Below, one piece after another: positions 1 to 7,266 of a stretch of 23,849 bases of DNA (position 1 is the stretch's first letter; the number at the start of each line of letters is the position of its first letter). Under the pieces are notes generated by a model. That model worked only from the letters and a program-made list of their open reading frames with translations, was not told where the DNA came from and searched no databases. Made by a program: the position numbers and the translations under genes. The stretch is from Fimimonas sp963619835 (GTDB lineage Bacteria > Bacillota > Clostridia > Christensenellales > CAG-314). Location: assembly GCA_963619835.1 (NCBI GenBank), contig CAVEYD010000018.1, forward strand, positions 1 through 23,849, given 5' to 3'.

Positions 1-3
1 ATG

Positions 4-32
4 TTGACATAAATATTTTTTTATATTATAAA
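4..32 (+). promoter_or_regulatory. lexA promoter
   Basis: A perfect -35 hexamer TTGACA at 4-9 is followed by a 17-base spacer and TATAAA at 27-32. Transcription would start near base 39, giving a short leader of about 26 bases before the ATG at 66. No DinR/LexA-type GAAC-N4-GTTC palindrome overlaps it, although only three bases upstream of the -35 are in the window. Confidence 0.75.
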
Positions 33-65
33 TAAAGAAATAAAATGAAAATAACAAGGAAAAAT

Positions 66-665
66 ATGAATAAAAGTGATGAAAAAATAGATAAAGTTTT
101 AACTTTTATAAATGAATACACTACAAAAAACAATTATCCGCCTTCTGTAAGAGAAATCGCTGCTGCTTGTGGTATCAAATCGACTTCTAATGTGCACTAC
201 TACATTGAAAAATTAAAATCAAAAGGGATTATTACTACAAATCCATACAAAAGTAGGAGTGTTTCAATTAACAACAAGGCAAACACAATGTATGCACCAC
301 TTGTAGGAAAAGTTAGCGCCGGAACAGGAATACTTGCCTTTGAAGATATTGAAGGCGAACTTCCGTTGCCATCCGACTATTTTGGAGAAAAAGATCTTTT
401 TTTGTTAAGAGTGTCTGGACAAAGCATGATAAATGTTGGTATAAACGACGGAGATTTGGTTGTTGTGCACAAACAATCTAACATTGCCATAGGAGAAATT
501 GGCGTAGTTTTTTGGCAAGACAAAGCAACCATCAAAACAATTAAAGCAGTTTCTCCAAACTTAGTGCTACATCCTGAAAATGATACAATGACCGATATTG
601 AAATATTAGCTGACGAATTTCCACAAATTTTGGGCAAAGTTGTTGGCAGTTTAAAAAGATTTTAG
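66..665 (+). CDS. lexA: LexA SOS repressor / self-cleaving peptidase
   Basis: LexA represses DNA-damage genes and cleaves itself when stimulated by RecA filaments. The 199-residue product has an N-terminal winged helix-turn-helix (about residues 1-65, with YPPSVREIAAACGI and the STSNVH recognition segment) and a C-terminal S24 peptidase domain. The Ala-Gly cleavage bond is A85-G86 (VSAGTG). The catalytic dyad is S120 in SGQSM and K157 in ATIK, close to E. coli S119/K156. I chose the ATG at 66 over the in-frame ATG at 45: AAGGA at 56-60 sits five bases before it, the protein then begins like other LexA proteins, and an ATG at 45 would have almost no leader. The gene stands alone and is convergent with rny. 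Identification is firm; the operator it binds is not visible here. Confidence 0.95.
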   Translation: MNKSDEKIDKVLTFINEYTTKNNYPPSVREIAAACGIKSTSNVHYYIEKLKSKGIITTNPYKSRSVSINNKANTMYAPLVGKVSAGTGILAFEDIEGELPLPSDYFGEKDLFLLRVSGQSMINVGINDGDLVVVHKQSNIAIGEIGVVFWQDKATIKTIKAVSPNLVLHPENDTMTDIEILADEFPQILGKVVGSLKRF

Positions 666-760
666 AAACAAAATTGTGTGATATAAAAAATTGACATATT
701 TAATTTAAAAAAAAATCACTTAAGGCTAAATTTTTTTATACAAAGACATATATATAAAAC

Positions 761-791
761 AAAAGAGACGACTGTAAAAATCGTCTCTTTT
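761..791. terminator. Bidirectional intrinsic terminator between lexA and rny
   Basis: The arms 761-771 and 781-791 are perfect 11-bp complements (core GAGACGA/TCGTCTC) around a 9-base loop. The ends are T-rich on the plus strand and the complementary A-run gives a U-tract on the minus strand. It can therefore end both lexA (+) and rny (-), which converge here. Confidence 0.9.
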
Positions 792-808
792 TAATTGGTT
801 TTTATACA

Positions 809-2434
809 TTATTTTGCATAATCTACACTACGAGTTTCACGGATAACATTAACTTTAATTTGTCCCGGGTACTCCATTTCGCTTTCAATCTTACGAGCAA
901 TATCATTTGCAAGCAAAACTGTTGTTTCATCGTTAACTTGTTCCGGCTTGACAATAATACGAATTTCTCTACCTGCTTGAACAGCATAAGATTTTGCAAC
1001 ACCGTCAAATGAGTTTGCGATTTCTTCGAGTTTTTCAAGACGTTTGATGTAGTTTTCCATGGTTTCACGTCTTGCACCGGGTCTTGCTCCCGAAACAGCA
1101 TCTGCAGCAGCAACAATAACCGCTTCGACGGTCATAGGCTCGACATCTCCGTGGTGAGATGCAATGCAGTTTACAACTTCCTTGCTCTCTTTGTACTTCT
1201 TTGCAAGATCGGCACCAATTTGAACGTGCGTTCCTTCAACTTCTTGGTCAACAGCTTTACCGATATCATGCAACAATGCACCACGTTTTGCAAGTGCAAC
1301 GTCAAGACCAAGTTCGGATGCCATAATCCCCGCAATGTAGCTTACTTCAATTGAGTGGTTGAGAATATTTTGTCCGTAACTGGTACGGAATTTAAGACGA
1401 CCGAGCAATTTAACAAGTTCGGGGTGAAGTCCAAATACTCCTGTGTCAAACGAGGCTTGTTCGCCGGCATCTTTAATTGTTACGTCCATGTCGCGCTTAA
1501 CCTTTTCGACCATTTCTTCGATACGGGCAGGATGAATACGTCCATCGGCAAGCAATTTTTCGATGGCAATACGTGCGATTTGACGTCTTACCGGGTCAAA
1601 ACCTGACAAAATTACAACTTCCGGGGTGTCGTCAATAATAAGTTCGACACCTGTTGCATTTTCGATTGCACGAATATTTCGACCTTCACGACCAATTAAA
1701 CGACCTTTCATTTCATCGTTTGCAAGCGGAACGGTTGTAACGGTTGTTTCACTTACTTGATCGCCGGCACAACGTTGAATTGCGGTTGCAATAATTTCAC
1801 GAGCTTTTTGTTCGCCGTTTTCTTTGGCTTCTGCTTCAATCTTTCTAACAATGCTTGCGGCATCTTTTCGAGCATCCGAAACCATAGAATCAACTAAGGT
1901 TTGCTTTGCCTCTTCCTTAGACATTGCGGCAACTCTTTCAAGTTCTGCCGTAACCTTTTCTTCGGATTTGGCAATTTCTTGTTCGCGCTTGGTCAATTCG
2001 TTTTGTTGAGACATAAGTTGCTTTTGTTGAGCATCGATTCTGTCCAACTTTTGTAGTAACGTCTCCTCACGTTTGTCGAGCGCATCTTCTTTTTGTGCGT
2101 TTTTGTTTTCTTGTTTTTGAACTTCGGCTATACGTTCGCGGTAAGTGCGTTCGTTTTCGGCTTTTATTCTTTGAACCTCTTCTCTTGCTTCTCTCAAAAT
2201 ATCTTTTTTTCTATTTTGAGCATCGTTCTCTGCTTTGGTGCGAATTTCGTCGGCGGATTGTAAAATTCCGTCGCACTCTTTCTTCATTTCGTTGACTTTT
2301 TTACTTTTGTTACGATTGATAAAAAAGTTGATAGCAAAACCGACAGCTAAACATACAATAGCTACCAATGCTATTACTACGGGAATAACCCAACTTTGAG
2401 TTTCGGAAGCAAGGAAGAATAACAATGTTTGCAT
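809..2434 (-). CDS. rny: Ribonuclease Y (membrane-anchored endoribonuclease)
   Basis: RNase Y is the main mRNA-decay endonuclease of many Firmicutes and works at the inner face of the membrane. The 541-residue protein has one N-terminal membrane helix (about 15-39), a long charged coiled coil (about 42-215), a KH RNA-binding domain with GRLIGREGRN at 244-253, and an HD metal-dependent hydrolase domain with H360 and the H389-D390 pair in GALLHDIGK. It is slightly longer than the usual ~520 residues because of the coiled coil. The start is supported by GGAGG eight bases upstream. It has its own promoter (2488-2516) and lies downstream of recA, as in Bacillus, where the order is pgsA-cinA-recA ... 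rny. It is probably a single-gene transcript ending at the shared terminator. Confidence 0.97.
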   Translation of the reverse strand: MQTLLFFLASETQSWVIPVVIALVAIVCLAVGFAINFFINRNKSKKVNEMKKECDGILQSADEIRTKAENDAQNRKKDILREAREEVQRIKAENERTYRERIAEVQKQENKNAQKEDALDKREETLLQKLDRIDAQQKQLMSQQNELTKREQEIAKSEEKVTAELERVAAMSKEEAKQTLVDSMVSDARKDAASIVRKIEAEAKENGEQKAREIIATAIQRCAGDQVSETTVTTVPLANDEMKGRLIGREGRNIRAIENATGVELIIDDTPEVVILSGFDPVRRQIARIAIEKLLADGRIHPARIEEMVEKVKRDMDVTIKDAGEQASFDTGVFGLHPELVKLLGRLKFRTSYGQNILNHSIEVSYIAGIMASELGLDVALAKRGALLHDIGKAVDQEVEGTHVQIGADLAKKYKESKEVVNCIASHHGDVEPMTVEAVIVAAADAVSGARPGARRETMENYIKRLEKLEEIANSFDGVAKSYAVQAGREIRIIVKPEQVNDETTVLLANDIARKIESEMEYPGQIKVNVIRETRSVDYAK

Positions 2435-2487
2435 TATTTATTCCTCCGCTATATTTAAATAATTTATGATAAAAATATCACATTTAT

Positions 2488-2516
2488 ATTTTACATACAA
2501 ACATAATATTTGTCAA
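2488..2516 (-). promoter_or_regulatory. rny promoter
   Basis: On the minus strand a perfect TTGACA (2516-2511) is followed by a 17-base spacer and TAAAAT (2493-2488). Transcription would start near 2481, about 47 bases before the rny ATG. Confidence 0.75.
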
Positions 2517-2812
2517 GAGTTCCCGTAAAATAATATTTTTTACTAATATAATGTTTTTATGTATATAATAATCTTAATGTTTATTATAATCTCAAGGTTT
2601 ACTTAGAAAGAAGCAATAGATTTTAAAGAAATAAAATCTAATACGGCAAAATTTATTAAAGCATTTATACTAAAAAAGGTAAAAAATCAAAATGTGTGTT
2701 TTTATTATTCGTTTATCACAAAGACATGTAAAACATTTTTTATGAATAAGCAATACATTTTGTAGAGTATATTAAGGCAAAATATGTAAATAATAATAAA
2801 AAAAATCACAAA
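2517..2812. other. Non-coding AT-rich spacer between recA and rny
   Basis: About 300 bases lie between the recA terminator and the rny promoter. I see no credible gene: open frames here are short and lack ribosome-binding sites. The only structure is a pair of imperfect 15-bp direct repeats at 2569-2583 and 2587-2601 (13 of 15 identical), which may be chance in such AT-rich DNA. Confidence 0.6.
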
Positions 2813-2839
2813 AAAACGGCAGTAAAATACTGTCGTTTT
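2813..2839 (-). terminator. Probable recA terminator hairpin
   Basis: The arms 2813-2824 and 2828-2839 pair over 12 bp around a 3-base loop, with runs of A/T on both sides giving a U-tract. In the minus-strand RNA of recA one pair is an A-C mismatch; in plus-strand RNA it is a G-U wobble. It lies 28 bases past the recA stop codon. Confidence 0.65.
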
Positions 2840-2867
2840 AAAAAATTTGACTAATAAGAAAATATTA

Positions 2868-3881
2868 CTAATTTTGAGATTCCTCTTCGGCCGGTGCAAG
2901 CAATGCAGAACGAATCTTTTTGTCGAGCTCATCGATAATTTCAGGATGATTTTCAAGAAAAGTTTTTGCATTTTCACGACCTTGACCAATTTTTTCTCCG
3001 TTGTATGCAAACCAAGAACCACTCTTTTCAATAAGTCCTTGTTGTACGGCCATATCTAATATGCAACCTGTATTCGAGATTCCCTTTCCGAAAATAATTT
3101 CAAATTCTGCCGTTTTGAAAGGAGGAGCAACTTTGTTTTTAACAACTTTGACACGCGTTTTGCTGCCGATAATTTCTGAACCATCCTTTACAGAATCAAT
3201 TTTACGAACGTCAAGACGAACACTTGCATAAAATTTTAGCGCCTTGCCACCGGTTGTTGTTTCAGGGTTGCCGAACATAACGCCAATTTTATCACGAAGT
3301 TGGTTGATAAATATTACGCAAGTTTTTGATTTGTTGCCGGCTGCAACAATTTTACGGCAACATTGAGACATAAGACGAGCTTGTACACCCATGTGACTAT
3401 CGCCCATATCGCCTTCAATTTCGGCACGAGGAGTTAAAGCTGCAACAGAGTCTACTACGATTAAATCAAGCGCATTACTCTTTACAAGATAGTCCAAAAT
3501 GTCGAGAGCTTGTTCGCCACTATCAGGTTGTGAAATATACAGCTCATCCATATTTATTCCAAGATTTGCGGCATAAACCGGATCTAAAGCTTGTTCGGCA
3601 TCGATAAATGCGGCTACACCACCCATTTTTTGTACTTGCGCAATAACATGCAAAGTAACCGTTGTTTTTCCTGAAGCTTCTGGCCCAAAAATTTCGATAA
3701 TACGTCCTTTGGGAAGTCCACCAACACCTAAAGCTATATCAAGTGGCAAACAACCCGTGGGGATAACTTCTGTTGAACGAGAGGCGGCATAAGTACCCAA
3801 ATTCATAATGGAACCTTTGCCAAATTCTTTTTCAATTTGTATTATGGTTTGTTCTAAGGCCTTTTTCTTTTCGTCTGTCAT
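2868..3881 (-). CDS. recA: Recombinase RecA
   Basis: RecA forms filaments on single-stranded DNA, drives strand exchange, and activates LexA self-cleavage. The 337-residue protein has Walker A GPEASGKT at 66-73, the Walker B strand LIVVDSVAAL at 140-149, the L2 region around GNPETTTGGKALKFYASVR, and a short acidic tail (AEEES). The usual AEHALDP segment reads AEQALDP. There is no intein. The start is preceded by AAAGGAG. It lies 31 bases after cinA and is probably the last gene of the pgsA-cinA-recA run. No canonical LexA box is visible upstream, so SOS control, if present, would act further upstream or through a diverged site. Confidence 0.98.
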   Translation of the reverse strand: MTDEKKKALEQTIIQIEKEFGKGSIMNLGTYAASRSTEVIPTGCLPLDIALGVGGLPKGRIIEIFGPEASGKTTVTLHVIAQVQKMGGVAAFIDAEQALDPVYAANLGINMDELYISQPDSGEQALDILDYLVKSNALDLIVVDSVAALTPRAEIEGDMGDSHMGVQARLMSQCCRKIVAAGNKSKTCVIFINQLRDKIGVMFGNPETTTGGKALKFYASVRLDVRKIDSVKDGSEIIGSKTRVKVVKNKVAPPFKTAEFEIIFGKGISNTGCILDMAVQQGLIEKSGSWFAYNGEKIGQGRENAKTFLENHPEIIDELDKKIRSALLAPAEEESQN

Positions 3882-3912
3882 CTGTTTAATTCTCCTTTGA
3901 GATGGTTAATAA

Positions 3913-5076
3913 TTAAGAAATTAAAGTTTTATATGTTAAAAATAATGCCATGTTTGTTGCAGTTTGTCTAACAGCGTTTCTATCGCCACTAAAAACGTTT
4001 TTGTAAACTGCAGATTTTCCGTTTGAAGTGGCAATTCCTATGTAGCATAAGCCTGAAGGCAAGTCAACATCCGGTTTTGTGGCATAACCTGTAATGGAAA
4101 TTGCAATGTCTGTTCCGTTTTTTAACAACCCTTGCGACATAGCTTGAGCAACTTCAGCAGAAACAACTCCGTACTCGTCAATAAAATGCGGACTTATTCC
4201 AAGACGACTACACTTACTGTTAACTGAATACGTAACAAGACCTTCATAAAGTACACTGCTTGCACCATTGATATCCACAAGCGAAGATGCAATCATTCCG
4301 CCTGTCATCGATTCCGCCGTGGAAACCTTTTTGTCTAATGATTTTAACACTTCAACGACAGTTTGAGCAAGTGATTGATCACGAGTTGCATATAAGTTTT
4401 TTTGGAATATCTTTTTAAAGTCATTTAAAATTTGGGAAATTAGTTGCTTTCCAATGCGACTGTTAAAGTCAAGTGTGACGATTGTGTCAAGGTTAGTTGT
4501 TTTAACTTTTTTTTGCACAATTGGATTAAAATTCGATAAGCGACTTTCCACTTCGTTTTGCGACAAACCGAAAATTTTAAAAACGTGTCGCTCGACGTTA
4601 GATGTTTTTTTGAAAAGATTTTTAGTAACGTAGTTGGTAAATATTGACGCACATTCGTTTGGATTATCCGGAAGAATATAAATTTGTGTGTTTTTTAAAG
4701 TACCAAACGCCGAACATTCAATGCCAAAAGTCGAAGAAAAATGATTAAAAGATTCGGGAATAATACACAATTTTTCCTTTATCGGATCAGAAGGCAAGTC
4801 GGTGTGAGTCAATTTGCAGTACTGAACTAAGTTTTCTTCGGCAAATTTATCGTAAAAAACAGAAAGTTCGAACACATCGGCAAGCAACGTAGAATAGTTT
4901 CCCACGTTACCAACCAAAAAGACGGCATTGCATTGACCTACTTGTGATAAAAGAAAATCGACTTCCGAACTTTTTGTTGTTGTGACTAAAATATCGTATT
5001 GAGAGCCTTGATCGTCAAGCAAATTAGCCAAACAAACAACAGCTTTAGAATATGTTTTTGAAAGAATCTTAATCAT
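3913..5076 (-). CDS. cinA: CinA-like protein: degenerate N-terminal domain plus NMN-deamidase (PncC) domain
   Basis: CinA family proteins join a COG1058 (MoCF-like) domain to a C-terminal PncC nicotinamide-mononucleotide deamidase domain. In this 387-residue protein the PncC part (about 238-385) is well preserved: AESMTGG with S255, Y283 and K288 in TYSVNSK, T329-G330, and R366/R370 in GDRNAVR. The glycine-rich AGPGGG loop after the TG is replaced by an unrelated YATKPDVD stretch. The N-terminal part (about 1-165) is only recognisable by position and by the IPESF and YILPDNPNE segments; the GTELL and GGLGPT-DD signatures are absent. An intermediate KH-like region spans about 166-225. The gene overlaps pgsA by 8 bases and has AAGGA inside the pgsA end, so the two are translationally coupled. 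NAD salvage activity is plausible; the N-domain is likely inactive. Confidence 0.88.
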   Translation of the reverse strand: MIKILSKTYSKAVVCLANLLDDQGSQYDILVTTTKSSEVDFLLSQVGQCNAVFLVGNVGNYSTLLADVFELSVFYDKFAEENLVQYCKLTHTDLPSDPIKEKLCIIPESFNHFSSTFGIECSAFGTLKNTQIYILPDNPNECASIFTNYVTKNLFKKTSNVERHVFKIFGLSQNEVESRLSNFNPIVQKKVKTTNLDTIVTLDFNSRIGKQLISQILNDFKKIFQKNLYATRDQSLAQTVVEVLKSLDKKVSTAESMTGGMIASSLVDINGASSVLYEGLVTYSVNSKCSRLGISPHFIDEYGVVSAEVAQAMSQGLLKNGTDIAISITGYATKPDVDLPSGLCYIGIATSNGKSAVYKNVFSGDRNAVRQTATNMALFLTYKTLIS

Positions 5077-5755
5077 TACATTCCTTTACGTTTTCATTAA
5101 AAACTTTACGATTTTGAACTATATAAACTACGCCGGAAAAAATGGTAGCAAACACTGTTAGACCGAACAAAATAATTCCGATAAACCACATTACATTATA
5201 AAACACAAATTGTGCATTAGATTGATAAGAACAACCGACAACAAAGTACTGGGCCGACTGCAAAACTATCAAAACGGGAATGGTAATATCTTGTAAAATT
5301 GTCTTTATCTTTCCAAAAATGTTAGCCTGTAAAACAACACCTTTGGTAGCCGCAACTTGTCTAACTGCAGAAATAAGTAATTCCCTAGCCAAAATAATCG
5401 CGGAACCGACAGCCAATACAACATATCCGTAACTCTGCCAAAAAGTGTTGGTAAATTGTGCGAAAGAATCGGGTGAAAAATAAAGTCCGCGAATTGCTAA
5501 CGGATTTGTTGCGACAAGACAAAACAGAGCTGCACAAACAAGAACCTTGTCGGCAATGGGATCAAGTAATTTTCCAAGGTCAGTTACCAAGTTGTATTTG
5601 CGTGCAATGTAACCATCTAAAAAGTCGGTAAAAGCTGCTAATACAAAAATAAATAATGCAACAAACACAGCCCATTCGTGCGACAAAAAATAGAACAATA
5701 CGAAAAATGGTATAAGAATTATTCTAAATAAAGAAAGTTTATTGGGCAAATTCAT
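5069..5755 (-). CDS. pgsA: CDP-diacylglycerol-glycerol-3-phosphate 3-phosphatidyltransferase
   Basis: PgsA makes phosphatidylglycerol-phosphate from CDP-diacylglycerol and glycerol 3-phosphate, the committed step to phosphatidylglycerol. The 228-residue protein is a multi-pass membrane protein with the complete CDP-alcohol phosphotransferase motif: D44, D47, G48, A51, R52, G61, D65 and D69 with the exact family spacing. It begins MNLPNKLSLFR, typical of PgsA. The start has GAGG eight bases upstream. It precedes cinA and recA as in many Firmicutes. The 136-base leader between rimO and pgsA holds a small inverted repeat (5787-5807) but no promoter I can call with confidence. Confidence 0.95.
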   Translation of the reverse strand: MNLPNKLSLFRIILIPFFVLFYFLSHEWAVFVALFIFVLAAFTDFLDGYIARKYNLVTDLGKLLDPIADKVLVCAALFCLVATNPLAIRGLYFSPDSFAQFTNTFWQSYGYVVLAVGSAIILARELLISAVRQVAATKGVVLQANIFGKIKTILQDITIPVLIVLQSAQYFVVGCSYQSNAQFVFYNVMWFIGIILFGLTVFATIFSGVVYIVQNRKVFNENVKECND

Positions 5756-5786
5756 GTGTGACCTCGATAAAAATTCAAATTTATGG

Positions 5787-5807
5787 ATACTATGATTGAA
5801 ATAGTAT
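5787..5807. repeat. Small inverted repeat in the pgsA leader
   Basis: ATACTAT (5787-5793) and ATAGTAT (5801-5807) are perfect 7-bp inverted arms around a 7-base loop, about 32 bases upstream of the pgsA start. It could be an operator or a weak hairpin. The AT-rich setting makes chance possible. Confidence 0.3.
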
Positions 5808-5891
5808 TGTTTATTTTGCTATATTTTTATAATAATTTGAGTTTTGTAAATAAAATAACACAAAAAAAGATTACAACAAGATTAGTTTTTT

Positions 5892-7217
5892 CTAAATCAC
5901 TTCGCCGATCAAATCGTATTCTAATGCATTTGTGATTTTGACATCCACCACATCGCCACTATTTAAAATGCGAGTCGAATAGATGTAGATAACACCGTCA
6001 ATTTCGGGCGCCATAAAATAAGTACGACCAATATAAATATTGTAGTTTTCGTCTTGAGAATCAAATTTGTCTACAATGCATTTATATGTTTGTCCGACGT
6101 CTTTTTTGCAAAGTTCATCCACAACAACATGCTGAACGTTGTAAAGCTTTTTCACCCAAGAATTTTTTTGACGGTTTGATACTTGACCATCCATTTTGTA
6201 AGCAATCGTTCCTTCTTCTCTCGAATAGGGGAAGAAACCGACGTTACGCATTTTGTATTTTTTTAGAAAATCAGAAATTTCGCTTACAGATTCTTTTGTT
6301 TCTCCGGGAAATCCACAAATAAATGTTGAACGCACAGCTATTCCATTGTCGTTTAGCTTGTCAAACAATTCACATATCGATTTGTAATTTGACTTACGAT
6401 TCATTTTCTTTAAAATCTCGTCATTAACATGCTGCAACGGAACGTCGACATATTTTACTATTTTGGGATTTTTAACAATCTCGTCTATCAAATCATCAGT
6501 TAAAAGTTCCGGATAACAATATAAAAGTCTAATCCATTTTAAATCGGCAATGGACGACAATTTTTTAAGCAATTCGACAAGACATGGCTTACCATACAAA
6601 TCTTTACCATATTTCGTCGTATCTTGAGCAACAAGAATCAATTCTTTAACACCTGTTTGAACAAGACTTTGTGCATGTGAAACAATCTCATCCATAGGAA
6701 CAGAGCGAAATCTGCCACGAATATAGGGAATTAGGCAATATGTGCAAAAATTATCGCAACCATCGGCAATTTTTAAGTATGCAACATGCGGAGCGGTTGT
6801 CAAAATGCGCTTGCCAAATGTAATTGCATTGTTGCAAGAATTGTATAGCTGTCTTTTGTCGTCAAGCGTTTCGGCAACTATATCACATATATGTTCATAG
6901 TCGTTTGTACCAACAATTGCATCCGCTTCACTTAATCCGTCAAAAACTTCTTTTCCGAATTTTTGTCCAAGACAGCCTGTAACGATAATTTTTTTACAAT
7001 TTCCGTTTTGTTTAAAATGTGCCATTTCAAGAACCGTGTCGATAGATTCTTGGCGAGATGATTGCAAAAAAGCGCATGTGTTAACAATTATTACATCGGC
7101 ATCGCTTGGATCAGCGGTTATCTCGTAACCGCCTTCGGTAAGATTTTCTAACATTACTTCTGTGTCAACACGGTTTTTGTCACAACCAAGCGACACCACA
7201 CCAATTTTTGTACTCAT
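5892..7217 (-). CDS. rimO: Ribosomal protein S12 methylthiotransferase RimO
   Basis: RimO is a radical-SAM enzyme that adds a methylthio group to the conserved aspartate of ribosomal protein S12. The 441-residue protein has the UPF0004 domain with three cluster cysteines (C12 in SLGCDKNRVDTE, C48, C82), the radical-SAM motif C154-x3-C158-x2-C161, and a C-terminal TRAM domain. The SLGCxKNxVDxE start separates RimO from MiaB. It follows ftsK by 49 bases, probably in one transcript. The sequence before the ATG is A/T only with no recognisable Shine-Dalgarno, unlike most neighbours, so translation may be weak or coupled. An 8-bp AT-rich inverted repeat (7256-7275) overlaps the ftsK stop codon. 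Confidence 0.96.
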   Translation of the reverse strand: MSTKIGVVSLGCDKNRVDTEVMLENLTEGGYEITADPSDADVIIVNTCAFLQSSRQESIDTVLEMAHFKQNGNCKKIIVTGCLGQKFGKEVFDGLSEADAIVGTNDYEHICDIVAETLDDKRQLYNSCNNAITFGKRILTTAPHVAYLKIADGCDNFCTYCLIPYIRGRFRSVPMDEIVSHAQSLVQTGVKELILVAQDTTKYGKDLYGKPCLVELLKKLSSIADLKWIRLLYCYPELLTDDLIDEIVKNPKIVKYVDVPLQHVNDEILKKMNRKSNYKSICELFDKLNDNGIAVRSTFICGFPGETKESVSEISDFLKKYKMRNVGFFPYSREEGTIAYKMDGQVSNRQKNSWVKKLYNVQHVVVDELCKKDVGQTYKCIVDKFDSQDENYNIYIGRTYFMAPEIDGVIYIYSTRILNSGDVVDVKITNALEYDLIGEVI

Positions 7218-7266
7218 ATTTTTTTAATAATTAAGTTTAAATTTGTAGACAAGATAAAGAATATAA

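Noticed and set aside
2705..3031. A 108-codon minus-strand frame running from inside recA into the spacer
   Set aside because: It starts inside the recA coding region in another frame, and its Phe/Ile/Lys-rich end simply reflects AT-rich DNA beyond the recA terminator.
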